Under the pieces are notes generated by a model that saw only the letters and a program-made list of their open reading frames with translations, was not told the DNA's origin and did not search any database. A program made the translations under genes and the position numbers. This document shows, in pieces, positions 18,506-29,858 of a stretch of DNA of 64,000 nucleotides (within the stretch, counting starts at the first letter, position 1; every line of letters starts with the position of its first letter). The stretch lies in contig NC_092594.1 in assembly GCF_047663525.1 (NCBI RefSeq), positions 35,015,001 to 35,079,000 on the forward strand. The letters run 5' to 3'. The DNA is from Anas platyrhynchos (taxonomy: Eukaryota > Chordata > Aves > Anseriformes > Anatidae).

Positions 18506-19516
18506 CTGAGGAGAGAAAGATGCTTTTAGAAGCAGGCTTTCACATCAGCATCACCAAAAAAGCCACGAGCACTAACAAGCCAGTAGCATGCCATATTTGC
18601 TGCTGAGGCAATGCAGGACAGCTCTGGATGCATGGCATCCCTGACACCAAAAGCTTTTGCCAAAATGCCATCCCTTGCTCATTAGTCATCTCTACCCTCT
18701 GGCAGCAACAAGAGCCATGTGTTCAAAAAACTTGTTGTGAAAGGTCTACAGTGCATCCAGAGAGCACCCTTCCTCAGATAAAAGAGGAAATGAAGAGAAA
18801 ATAACCTGGAATTTCCAAAATAATAAGAAAAAGTAACTTTTTTCAGTCTTGGCCCTACATCATGCACAGGGTGAGGCACACTCTGGCAGAGGTGGAGGAC
18901 AGGCTCTACAGGCAGCCACTGCACACCTGGGGAAAAGCTGGAGTTTTTCCATGGACATTTAACCAGGGTTTTAAATACTCAAATAAGAATGCCTGAAAAT
19001 GTATGTTCCTACAGGAAGTTACACAATATTCTCTCTTCTTTTTGCTGCTCCCTTGTTAGACTACAGACTCAACAGTAAACCTAAACAGCAGATGCTGTTG
19101 CCAGCTTGACGACAAATGGTATTTGGAAGAAAACACTCAATCCTGAGGAGCCACATCAGCAAGCCTTTGGCTAACAGGTCCAGGCAGCAGGTATCGTGTT
19201 TCTGCGTTCCCCTGAGCAGCTGCAACATGCTGAGGTATTGGAAAGGTACAGAGGGCAGCAGAAAGCCTGAGAAAACTTGGATGCTGCTCTAGGACCAGCT
19301 CTTCCAGATTGCTGATGCCAAAGAAGTTGCACAGATAGACCACTGTCCACATCTGCCATAACAGCTCCTAGTGAGTTGGCAGAAGCACTCTGAGTGTTGT
19401 TTTTCAGGTAAAGATGTACTCACTCCTTACTTCTAGTCCTCCTGATCTCAAACTGTTGCAGATACAGCTGCTCAGGTTTGGAGGGGGAAAGGGCTGGACA
19501 ATCAAGGTTTCCTTAC

Positions 19517-19597
19517 CTTAAGTTTTCCTTAAACCTGGTATTCAGTTTCAATTTTTCTATTTTAAAGAGGTTTCCAAATCTCTTTTGTCTTTCCGAT
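19517..19597 (-). CDS. FYB2: FYB2 coding exon 13, basic
   Basis: 81 nt, residues 517-543, encoding SERQKRFGNLFKIEKLKLNT and RFKENL. The KRFGNLFKIEK stretch resembles the conserved basic motif before the SH3-like domain in FYB proteins. Acceptor tgggcag, donor TTAAG|gtaagg, phase 2. Confidence 0.88.
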
Positions 19598-21109
19598 CTG
19601 CCCAAAACAGAAAAGACTTTAAATTAGAGAGTCACTGGGCACTGAAGTATATGAGGTGCAGTATTCAGAGCCCCCGAGATCCCAAAGCAGGTAGAGGAGA
19701 ATCAGTAGACCTTAAGCCTCACTTCAGCAATATCGTTTAAGCTTATCGTTATCCTTAATAGCATCATGTGGATGAATGATGGTTTCAATGAGATAGTCAA
19801 AGATGCAGTGAAAGGTGACTAATTATGAAGTCCAAGCTCAAATCTTTTGCCTAGCTTTAAACTTTTGTGTTAACTGCAGTTAAAATACAAAAGGGGCAAA
19901 GTCCCTCCCTGTCCTTCCCTGACCGAGCAGCTGCAGACTGATCCAGATGCATTTGGAGTAAAAATTGATGAAAGGGACAACAATTCCCCAGCGGCACACA
20001 ACGCACATTAAAGGAGGACATCCAGAAGATTGGTCTGTGCCACCCTTCATCACACATTTCTGTCATGTACGCCCTTCAGAAAGGCGTTCCACTGCACACA
20101 CACACCTCTCTGGAGCTTAAGAGAGGCTGCAAAGCTACAGTGATTTTCTATTACTCTATCTGCAGAGAACCAAGATCCTCACATGGGGGATATTACCCAT
20201 GCGCAAGTGCTATTAAAAATACCTTATGTATGTGTTAGCATAGCTAGCCCTGCATGGGGGAACAATAGAAAGGTTTTGTAGAGTGCTTTGGGGGTTAAGA
20301 TACTGAGCTCTGAACCCCCTGAATTTGGTCACAGCCCCAGCTCTGTTTGGGGCTGTCTGAATAATTCCTTTGCAACAATTCTTTACATAATTCCAGCAAG
20401 ATGCTCTGCTCCTCTGTTTTCCCATGAATTAGAAGAGTTTAATTTCTGCTACTGTCGCACACCCATGCACACAGAGGTGCAGGACAGGCATGGGGAAGGA
20501 GCAAAGCTGGAGCTGGAGCTCCCCGCAGGCAGTCCAGGGATGGGATGCAGACACCAGCACATCTGGCTGGAGACACTTGCGCACCTCCACCACACAACTC
20601 CTGTGGACAATCAGCAGAGAAGCAATGCTATCACCTCTAAATAACTGCCCAGTCACTTCCAGGGTTTCAAGTTTCCTCTACTTTTTTCCCCCTCTCTGAG
20701 AGGGGCAGGCTTTACATGCATGCCTAAGCTAGACTTGAATCCAGATGCACGCCAGTATGAGTCCCACATCCATAAGGGAAAAGCAGATGTACAGAAACAC
20801 CTTATTATTCCTCCCACACTGCTCCTTAGAAGAGAGCCACCAGATGCACTCGAAGTAATTGTGTGCAGCATCCGCAGCCCATATGCCGTTCCCAAAGGCT
20901 GTCTCTATTTCTTACAAAGGGATGCAGGAAATCTGCAAGGGCAGGGAACCATACAAAACTAATAAGTAAAAACACAACTAACTTCAAATTTCACCATTTG
21001 GGAAGCTCAGGCAGTGTGTAAACCTGAGGCTGCAAAACTCATTGCTTTTATAACACACCCTCTGGAAGCAAACATCATGAGAAGCCCTGTAAAAAAAGAG
21101 CAGGCTGCA

Positions 21110-21141
21110 AGTAACTTGGAGCATGTCGGCTCCAAGTTACT
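21110..21141. repeat. Perfect inverted repeat, 13-bp arms, 6-nt loop
   Basis: agtaacttggagc, loop atgtcg, then gctccaagttact. All 13 pairs match. Confidence 0.9.
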
Positions 21142-21196
21142 CCTTTCAGCTTTCCAACTATCTGTGATCCGAAATGTCAGCATTTTGTCCCTTTTT

Positions 21197-21215
21197 ATGG
21201 GGACAGTGTCCCCAT
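21197..21215. repeat. Perfect inverted repeat, 9-bp arms, 1-nt centre
   Basis: atggggaca, g, tgtccccat. It lies 55 bp from the previous inverted repeat. Confidence 0.9.
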
Positions 21216-21564
21216 TTGTCCCTTGGGCATACGAAGAGGTGCCATTTCGCAGCTATAGCTGAACAAGGCTTTTGCCCGAGAGGGGAGCAAGACTTTGTGC
21301 TAGCAGGGGTCCGTAAGGGGAGCACTTCCAGTGGATGGAGAATGCTCTAAGCTCTCATAGAAAGGCCTTGCTGCTAAGGGAGTTAATTTTGTTGACTGTT
21401 TTTTGTTCCCTAAGTGTCAGCCAAAGGGGAAAGACAGAGGAAGGGGGGCAGAAACCCACACATACAACAACTTTCCTGGAGTTGCATTAGGAAAACAAGG
21501 CTTGCAGCCAGTACCTGGCATGTGAGATCAAGTTTGAAATACAGGCTAATAAATTGCAACTTAC

Positions 21565-21628
21565 TCCTCTTTTGCTGGATTATCACCCCCGATCTCAACA
21601 TCTTCATATGTTTCTTCGCAGTTGCTTC
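21565..21628 (-). CDS. FYB2: FYB2 coding exon 12 (TYEDV motif)
   Basis: 64 nt, residues 496-516, encoding SNCEETYEDVEIGGDNPAKE. Tyr503 lies in an acidic YEDV motif. Acceptor aagtttcag, donor GAGGA|gtaagt, phases 1 to 2. Confidence 0.9.
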
Positions 21629-21935
21629 CTGAAACTTAAAACCAAGGCATGCCATTATCACAAACCACGTTCAGTAGCAATGAGGTGAGTTTTGCTGGAC
21701 AAATTGCATCCAGGCCGTTACATGTTACCCTAACAGAGGCTTCAAAGTTGCTCAAATGAATTCCATGCTAGACACGTGTATTGCTCCCCACTGCTTTTAA
21801 TGGGAATTGAGAGCAATCGGGCCCGAGGAGACACTATAGATGTTGAAAGTTAAATGAAGGTATTCACGTCATCTACCAGGCACCAGCCCAAATTAAAAGC
21901 AGCCCTGCTTGAGCTACCCCATGTGCTGCACTTAC

Positions 21936-21979
21936 TGCTGCCTGAAGCAGATGGACTCGAGACATCTGATGCATGGCTG
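21936..21979 (-). CDS. FYB2: FYB2 micro-exon 11 (Ser-rich, tandem acceptor)
   Basis: 44 nt (or 41), encoding SHASDVSSPSASGS. Without it the phases of exons 10 and 12 do not match, so it is needed. The acceptor is TAGCAG, a second NAGNAG: starting at 21976 would drop one Ser. Donor CAGCA|gtaagt, phase 1. Confidence 0.82.
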
Positions 21980-22084
21980 CTAGAAGACAAGACAGAAATA
22001 TTACTTGGGGGTTTACTGAAGCCTAGTTTATCAAAGACATTTCATTTCAGCCATTGCAATGAACCCCTCCCTGTCCATACTCAC

Positions 22085-22202
22085 AGTCTATCCTGCAGTC
22101 CTTCAACATCATCGTACACATCCTCTGGTGTCGGCAGAGTATTTTGGCTCAAAGCTGTTTCTTCTTCACCTGGTCTTGGAGCACCAACATACATGTAGCC
22201 TG
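22085..22202 (-). CDS. FYB2: FYB2 coding exon 10 (VYDDV motif, tandem acceptor)
   Basis: 115 or 118 nt. It encodes YMYVGAPRPGEEE and then PTPEDVYDDVEGLQ. YDDV is the FYB-family motif that, when phosphorylated in FYB1, binds the SLP-76 SH2 domain. The acceptor is a CAGCAG tandem (NAGNAG), so the exon can start at 22202 or 22199. The choice changes Pro-Gly to Arg at residue 443. Donor CT|gtgagt, phase 2. Confidence 0.9.
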
Positions 22203-23927
22203 CTGGAAACAAAAAAGGATTTTTTGCTTTGGGAGCTTTTCTCAGCGACTTCTCTCAAGGCAAGGACAGCTGTTGAGGATGGCAGTTGGAGTCCAGAAAA
22301 GTCTTTTTTCTGAGCTACTTTCAGAAGAACTTTAAAATAGTGTAAGTTTTAAGACTTTAGAAAAAAAAAATAAACTCAAGTTTTGAAACATTTTAGGTTT
22401 AAAAAAAATAAATTAAATATCCATCAGTATTCTCAGTTGTAGCAGCTTTGAGCCAATTCCTCCTCAGCTGAAAACTTCCCAAGGGACTATTCACAGATGT
22501 TTGCAGGTGTGGTTAAAGGGAAGGCTTAACATGGCTTCTAGAGCTGCTGAGACCCAACTAATGGGCCAGCCCATCAGGAATCCACCTGTAAATCACCATA
22601 TTGGAAAGGAGATGAGGAGGGAGAGCCTCCCAGAAGTGTTTTCTCCCAGGGGATGGAAACAAAGCATGATGAGAGCTGCACCTCACGAGGTTAGAAACAG
22701 ATTGTTATTGGAGGACTCTGTTCAGTGGCAATATTAAATGCTTAATGAAGTTAAAAGAAGTGTTGGAATAATATATTTAGAAGAAATGCAGCCACACAAA
22801 TCAAAGCAGATACTATTCCTAAATGAGCACAGGTCCATACAGGAGCTCTCACCAGAAGCATGTACCACCACAACATGCTCTAGCTAAAAACAGAAATTTC
22901 TGCAAAACATTCAGGCCCCAGAGAGCAACTCTCCTTAAGGAGAAGGATGGGGCTTGAGGGAACATCAGTTCTCAAAGTCAGCCCCTCTGGTGGAGAAGGA
23001 GGTCCACCATGAGCACTTCACAAAAATAAAAATAAAAATCCCATGAGAATTTGCTTCCAGCCATCCAAAGGTCAAGCAAACCAGAAACACCACTTACAAA
23101 AACAGACACCAACCAAACCGGAAAATGACTATGAAGTAATTCAAAATTAAAAAGAAACAAATCCCCAGAACCACACCAATAACAACCACAGCCAATTTGC
23201 ACTTTCTCCATCACACCCCTGTTCTATCCACAGTGCCCAGCAGAGCTGCATTTCTCTCCTGCACCTCTGAAATCCTGCCACAAAACACTAATGGCTTGCA
23301 GGGGCAGGGTCGAGGCTTAGCAAAACATAGCTCATGCACGCTTACACCTGAAGCTAAAGTAGCATTTACAGAGCAGACATGGCTGGTTATAACTGCAGCT
23401 CAGGTGCACGTCACCAGCTTTGGATGCTATCTCAGAGCACCCTGAGAGGAGGAGCCCAAGGTCAGATGCTGTAACCATACAAGAAGGCTCACTGGAGCCA
23501 CTGAGAGGATAGAGCAAGGAATCATCATCCATCTTAATAGGAGACAGAGGGAGACGCCAGGCTCTCTTCCTGTTCACGTGTGTTTCTACCACAAGCCCTG
23601 GCCAAGCCCTCTTCTGAGACTCAATAAATTATTTGGAGCAGAGGAGATGGATTTCAGCTCTCTCGGATAAGGGCAATCTGCTAGAAAAACAAACACCTCG
23701 GTTTGAGTTATGCAGATGGTTAACCAACTTAGGAAGCTATTTGCAAAGCCAAAATAAATGATTCAGACCAGAGTATAAATGTGCATACAACCTTTTGCCC
23801 TGGTTTAACTAAATTGGTTCAAGAGTTCCATCCAACTTTAACGTCTTTTCCCATATGGAAGAGACATTTGGGCAACAGATGGGACCGAGGATTGAGGAAA
23901 CACTCAACAGCCAAATGAGATACTCAC
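22203..23927 (-). other. FYB2 intron 9
   Basis: 1.7 kb. Nothing recognised apart from short A-rich stretches. Confidence 0.75.
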
Positions 23928-24081
23928 GGGGCTCTGCTCTGTCTTTTGCCAGCCCCTGTGGGGTAGGATGCTTTGCAGGCTGGGTACTGGTCACATCTTG
24001 CTTCACATGCAGAGCCTTTATCCCACCTCTACCATCTTCCCTGGTTTGGCTGCTGAGAGATACGTATTCGTTTCCACCTGC
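23928..24081 (-). CDS. FYB2: FYB2 coding exon 9 (tyrosine motif NEYVSL)
   Basis: 154 nt, residues 392-442, starting AGGNEYVSLSSQ. Tyr397 sits in an NEYV context compatible with SH2 binding. Acceptor gatctcag, donor CCCC|gtgagt, phases 0 to 1. Confidence 0.87.
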
Positions 24082-24419
24082 CTGAGATCAGACATCTGGT
24101 TCAGTGGATACAGCCTTCAGAAACAGCTTTCTGATATAAGTTAATATATAAGAATATAAGTTATCCTTCTGTGGACTTAGAAGGGTTTCACACCTATTTT
24201 CCATCAGGGATTTCTGGTAGACGTACATGCTGCTTGGCAGCATTACAGGTCTTTTAGACAGTGCCAGTTGGGCAATGGGCAAACAAAGGAGAAGACAAAA
24301 AAAAACAACACGGGTGATTAAAGAATCAAATATTTCAAGTGTTTCATGAACAAAAGGATGGTAGGAGGAGAAGAAATAACCTTCAGTAGCTATTAAGATC
24401 AGTCTTAAGTATATGATAC

Positions 24420-24504
24420 CTTGAGTATTTTCTTTAGTTCCTGTTTCACTCTTTCAAGATCTGGTTTTTCCTCTTTTTCATCTTCTATTGTATCTCTCCA
24501 AGGA
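24420..24504 (-). CDS. FYB2: FYB2 coding exon 8, charged helix
   Basis: 85 nt, residues 363-391. It begins SPWRDTIEDEKEEKPDLERV and ends KQELKKILK. The strongly charged heptad-like pattern suggests a helix. Acceptor ctttcag, donor AAG|gtatca, phases 2 to 0. Confidence 0.87.
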
Positions 24505-25384
24505 CTGAAAGTTTCAGAAATGAAAGGGATCTCAGAAAAGAGACACTTAAGTGAAGTCACCAACAAACATGTTGCTTTATGAGTGTGCCACAATAAGCAG
24601 CTCATTTTCCCTTTGAATGGGGTAGGTGCCATAAAAAAACACTGGTACTGTCAGGGCAAATCCAAGATCTAAAGGCCACCGGTTACTTGGAAAACAAAAA
24701 CAAGCTAAGATGATTCTTTTCTAGTAATATCAATGGAGTAGCTAGATTCACTTGCCAGAGGTGGTACCTGGCTCATGAGACTTGCCCCTTGCTATATTAT
24801 TTTGCAATTTAGGGAAGGAGATACAGCAACAGAGGCAGCAATAATACTTTTTTTCCACAGCATCATATTTCCCAAAGAAGTGATACCATTTCATCATGTG
24901 TTTCTTCAACTCCCACAAAAAACAAACCAACAAAAAACAACAACAAAACACTTCAGCTAATGACAGTAATTAAACACTGCCAGGAGTTTGAAATGTGCCA
25001 TTTACAGGGTGAAATTTGGTGTGGACCTTGCCTTACCACACTTTTGGAACTGTAACTTCCCAGTCTGGAGCTGGGCTTCCCAGTCTGAGAACTCAGTGCC
25101 TCTCCTTTCTTACACTGAAAGAGTTCCAGTTTCAGTAAGGAAACAAGATTTTTGTGTGTGCTTGTGTATGTCAGTGGAAAGAGACAACCCCCTCAACCAA
25201 CTCTTTATAGTGAAAGAAGCTGAGAAACCTTGAGTGCTGATGCAGAAGGGCTTGATCACCTATATTGTCCTGGTCATGAAATTTATGAAATTTCATTCTA
25301 TTTCCTGAGCATTACAATATCGTAACCCTAACCTAGGTTAGTTGTGGGGTTAGAAGCAGCCTGGGAGAATGGAAAGGAAATTAC

Positions 25385-25416
25385 CTGGATTTGCCAAAGG
25401 GAAGAGTCTTCTGTTT
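25385..25416 (-). CDS. FYB2: FYB2 micro-exon 7
   Basis: 32 nt, encoding KQKTLPFGKS plus a split Arg/Ser codon. Acceptor ttattctag, donor CCAG|gtaatt, phases 0 to 2. Confidence 0.75.
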
Positions 25417-26656
25417 CTAGAATAAAGAAGAGGAAAGCTTTTAGGCACTCTGCTTTTTGCAGCAGTCAAACTTTTATGCAAGACCTCAACTGTCAGCTAG
25501 CATTTAAAGAAATATTTCTTTAGAGAACCCAAAAGCATTTCACGTTTGGAATAGTCATCACACAAGGATGTTTCCTCTGCTTGCAGGACAGGGGATACAC
25601 ATATTGACAAACTATATAGAAATAACGTAACAGTGCAAGGGATCAGGCCAATGAGGCTACTGGTCAGAAAAACAGCAATTACAGGCTGGAGAGCTTACAG
25701 CAAAGGAGGAATGGTTTTTTATTAAAGATTTTCCAACCTTCCATAAAATAAGACTACAGATGAGCCAGAGAACCTCTCTGCAAATCATGCACAGAGAAGT
25801 GCATTTGGAAGCCTACGCTGTTTCCTGGACAATTTTGATTGCTTTGCAAGTCAGTATTTGAAAATGGAGTTTGACCTTTTCTAAAATGCAGTTTTCCCTC
25901 TTCTAACAGAGGCAGAACTGACACCCAGTCATTCCATGCCATGAGGGGACTTGCTCTCTCAGCCCAGCTACCCACCATGAGCTACAGACTCTGCTGTGCA
26001 GCCACGCTGGGCTTCCCTGGGGACACCTGTAGCAATCCCTTCCAGGCACCACCCTGCAGGATGCCTCCCCTGCCAAGGTGAGCTGCCACCGGTTTTGTAG
26101 CCAGGGTACAATGAGAAGTGTTGGGTCATAGCAGCAGGGATCCCTGCAGCAGAGGACGAGAACCCATGTGGTCATTCCCACAAAACTTGCCCTCACTTAT
26201 GAGCCAAAGCTCAGAGAACACTGCTGTGACAAAGAAGTTAGCTCACTTTTGCTTTTATGCCTTCAAAGAGGGATTACCAGCACCACCTTGCCTTTGGCAG
26301 GAATTTCCAGAGCAATTCAGTGGATTTTGCCTTCAAGAATTTATGATCTTGATGCTGGTGCTTGACACTTACTTGGTCTCCTACCAACGTCCAGATGGTG
26401 TTACCACTTCCTTACATGTTTGAAGAGGAAGTCAAGGGAATTGACTCTCACCTCGACTGTATTTGGAAACCTCATTAATCTTCATGTCCCCTCTGCATTT
26501 TCTTGTTTATTCTTTGAGAGTCTTCACAGACAACAAACATACAGAAATACCCAGCATATAAGAAATATGAATATTAAAAGCTTCTAAGATAGGAAAACAC
26601 TGGATGTACAGTACAGCTGAACCTGAAAGGTCAAAACAGGCTGTGAAGAGACTTAC

Positions 26657-26685
26657 CTTCTGTTCTTGAGGCTCTACCTTCGGTA
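26657..26685 (-). CDS. FYB2: FYB2 micro-exon 6
   Basis: 29 nt, encoding PKVEPQEQK after a split Val codon. Acceptor tttctag, donor AAG|gtaagt, phases 1 to 0. It is identified only by splice signals and phase fit between exons 5 and 7. Confidence 0.75.
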
Positions 26686-27023
26686 CTAGAAAAGATATTT
26701 GTGAACAGGTATTAGTTTTTAGTAAACATTAGATCACTGTACTTCAAGTTGCAATCCCCAAATTTAGCCCATATGCTCAACATCCAGGCACACATTCACC
26801 ATGTTATACTGCCCAGGGTCCTTGAATTTGTTGTTTAGCACTGGTTTATGTTCTGAACACTGCAGCATCAAGTCAGGCTGGCCACAATTTTCACAGTCCT
26901 TGGGGCAAACCCAAGAGGGTTTTGATGGGTCTCCCCAGGGAGGTTGTTTTGCTCCCATTCCAATGGGAGATTAAAACAAAAAACAAGGCAGAAACTGATT
27001 TCACCTCCAAGTGGCAAATATTT

Positions 27024-27048
27024 AAAAAAAAAAAAAAAAAAAAAAAAA
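27024..27048. repeat. Poly(A) tract, 25 nt
   Basis: Uninterrupted A run in FYB2 intron 5. Confidence 0.85.
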
Positions 27049-27460
27049 GGCAGCACTGCCAACTCTGATAGAGAAAATTATACTGGAATGAAGTAGCGAT
27101 GGAAGAGGAGGTGGAAGAGAGCCTTACACTGAAAGCCCTCATTGCCAAGACGACACTTAGGTCTACTTTACTCTCTTCTTCCCTTTCCCTTCCACATAAT
27201 CAATGTCTGTTGAATTCTCCCCACTGTACTTTTACTGTAAGCAGCATCTCACCACCAAAATGCTAACTTATTTTCTGGTCAGTACCCCAGAGTCCTCATA
27301 CCCTGCCAGTGTGCAGAGAGACAATACAGGCAGTCATCTGCTCAGTCCAACCAACGTGCAACTGTTGTTTTCTTCAGCTGAAGAAGAGATAATATTGCCT
27401 TTTTTAAAGGCTGTCCCAGACAACATGCGATTCCTTTAACAGTCTAGTCTTGCAAAGTAC

Positions 27461-27549
27461 CTTCAATGACACACAAGGTTGTGGTGTCCCCAGACTGATT
27501 CGGGTACATCAGGGTTTCTTCGCAATTATGCTGCTCTTCAAGTTGAGCA
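27461..27549 (-). CDS. FYB2: FYB2 coding exon 5
   Basis: 89 nt, residues 313-342: SAQLEEQHNCEETLMYPNQS and onward. It aligns in character with the human EEPHNYEATISYLRHSG segment. Acceptor ctctcag, donor GAAG|gtactt, phases 2 to 1. Confidence 0.88.
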
Positions 27550-29824
27550 CTGAGAGGATGAGAGAAAAGAGAGAAAAAGTGTTTTTCTGGCCTTTTTAGA
27601 AGTCTGAAAAAAAAAAATATAAAAATGTATTCATCTTAAGGACAAGAACTTCAAGTGCTTTGATACCGAGCCTACAAGAAAGCAAAGTGAAATCAAGAAT
27701 TCCTCAGAGGGAAAGGAGACCTGTGCACAATACGGGGCTCAGCTGAGCCTCCCTGTGACCCCACACTGCCACTTGCTTTTCCTTTAGGAGATTATGCTGC
27801 AGATACAGAGCTTGAAGCACATCAGGGGACTTTGTGCTTGGATTATGGTCCTCTGCCTACAGTGATACCTCAAGGAGAAACGGAACAAAAAGCCCATGGA
27901 AATCTGAGTGCAACAATTTTCAAGCTTACTGCAACTACTTAAATAGTAACAACAGTCCCATTGCATTGTTCAGCAAGCTGTTTCTCGCTTACAGAAACAG
28001 GCAGGAAAAAAAAAATAAAAAAGCCAGAACAGGTATCAGAGGGTACATACAAAGGTCCTGCTCATGAGCTGAAGTGAGGGGCTCCATGCTGGCAGCATCC
28101 AGCCCCACACCACACAGACTCAATATTTGGATTCCCACCCCAGACCCTCTCTCCTCAACCTCCTTTTTCCCCTTTCTTCCTGCAGAAATTCAGATTAATG
28201 CCATTTGGGAATGGGTGCAGAGAGAAACAAGTCCTCTCAGGCAAAGCAAGGTTGTTTCATACAAACAACTTTAAAAAAATAATAACACAGAGTGGGGGAA
28301 AGAGCCTCTTCCAACACCATCTGCCTGGGAAACAGTAGGAGAAGGGAAGCTTGGCTCATTTTTGTTTGGGTGCCCATCGAGGCAATCCCCTGGGTGAGAG
28401 AGCATCAGGAAGATGTGTAGCAAGAACTGCACGGGATCTGTTAACACCAAGTCTACAATAAACCTCAGGGAAGGATTGGTTTCCCTTGAATCATCCTGCT
28501 GCCACAACTGAGCTCCAGCGGAGGAAGAACCAGGTAGTCACTGCAAACTGCAGCAACAGGAACAAAGAGCTCAAGGTGTGTTTGGACAGCCGTGAAGTCA
28601 GAATGAGAAATGACAGCTAGAATTGGGCAGAAACTTGTGCTGACACCAAAGGACTTCCTGGTCAGTAAGAAGCCTGGCCTTTCACTTCCCCATTCCTGGG
28701 GTAAAATAACATCCTTGGTGCTTGGCTGGGCACCAGACCATGGTTGGTAAGCACCACAGTGCTCCACTGGACCTGAAACACAGCTGGGCAGGTGGATCCC
28801 TGCCTGTTTAGCCCCAAACAAGGAGCTGGAGCCCAGGATTAGGTGCCCCAAGCAACAACACCGGGGGCTTTGAGGGACTGTTTTTTTTTTTACAGTCCCT
28901 CAGAGCTGGTGAGGCTCCCAGCTCTGGGATTCAGGGAGGAAAATTTCTCCCATTATTTGCTGTTATGCAATTAATTCGTTTCCCCATTTACAACACGGTT
29001 AATATTTAACAAGTGACCTATTGTAAAGGCCATATCACAAGTATGAGAGAAAGATTGCTAATCTTGATATAATGAGCTACCGGGACAGTTTCCTTGTGGT
29101 GCATAACAGTTATCGGGCTGGTTATTTTTTGACCAGTTCTCCTTTGACAAGTAAAGGCTGAAAGTTACTCAAAACACAGGCCCGCCCTGGCAGGAACACC
29201 TCACGATGTGAGAAGCACAACTGTCTGCGTTGTTTGCTGCAAGAGCTCATTGTTTGGGCGCTGAAGGTATGTTAAGAATTTGGCTCCTTTTCCTTTAGTT
29301 CAGCCATTCTGTTTCCCATTTTCACAGTATGTTCATGCATCCAACATACATACATACATACATATATATATAGGTCCATAAACCTGTCAAAAACAGATAT
29401 ATGAACACTTCCCTACAAACCAACATCTCTTTGGTACAGATCTGGGACCACCCTACGACCCCTCATGACAAGTCAGAGGCATACCAGAAGAAGCCAGGAT
29501 CCCTTAGCACACCAAAACAATCGTGTGTGAGATTTTTTGATCCATTTCATACATGGCCACACCAGAAGCTGAACTGACCGTCTCACATCGCCCAGTGAAG
29601 GGTTTTGGGTGGCCACCCCATAAAATTCTCACCTGGGCATCTGGAGGCAGCTGAAACCGGAGGGCAGGGGCAGCACTGCCCTTGCTGCACAAACACACAG
29701 CGAGGCTGCTGCCAAAACCCCAACACCTGCCAGGGCTTTGTTTCTGCAACAGCTCTCAAAAGCATCACCTTGCCAAAAACCTCGGTGGGTGAGAGGGAGC
29801 AGGGTGCCCCCACCACATGCTCAC
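27550..29824 (-). other. FYB2 intron 4
   Basis: 2.3 kb with a hairpin-forming inverted repeat at 28871-28902 and a short (CATA)n/(TA)n tract at about 29344-29371. No gene recognised. Confidence 0.75.
28871..28902. repeat. Perfect inverted repeat, 11-bp arms, T-rich loop
   Basis: tgagggactgt, ten-nt T loop, acagtccctca. Confidence 0.9.
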
Positions 29825-29858
29825 CTTTCGGGGATCAGGTAATCCTCGTCTTCAGCAG
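29825..29858 (-). CDS. FYB2: FYB2 micro-exon 4 (tyrosine motif EDYLIPE)
   Basis: 34 nt, residues 302-312, encoding AEDEDYLIPE. The acidic EDEDY context is typical of Src/Syk-family phosphorylation sites. Acceptor tgtgtgcag, donor AAAG|gtgagc, phases 1 to 2. Confidence 0.88.

Larger units (their letters stand above)
17253..19516 (-). other. FYB2 introns 13-15
   Basis: Three introns of 0.56-1.0 kb separated by exons 15 and 14. A long plus-strand open frame (17643-18209) crosses exon 15 antisense and has no recognisable domain. Confidence 0.75.
19598..21564 (-). other. FYB2 intron 12
   Basis: 2.0 kb with two perfect inverted repeats at 21110-21141 and 21197-21215. No gene recognised. Confidence 0.75.
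24505..27460 (-). other. FYB2 introns 5-7
   Basis: Introns of 0.8-1.2 kb around micro-exons 6 and 7. They contain a 25-A homopolymer at 27024-27048 and a 14-bp perfect palindrome at 25328-25341. No other feature recognised. Confidence 0.75.
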
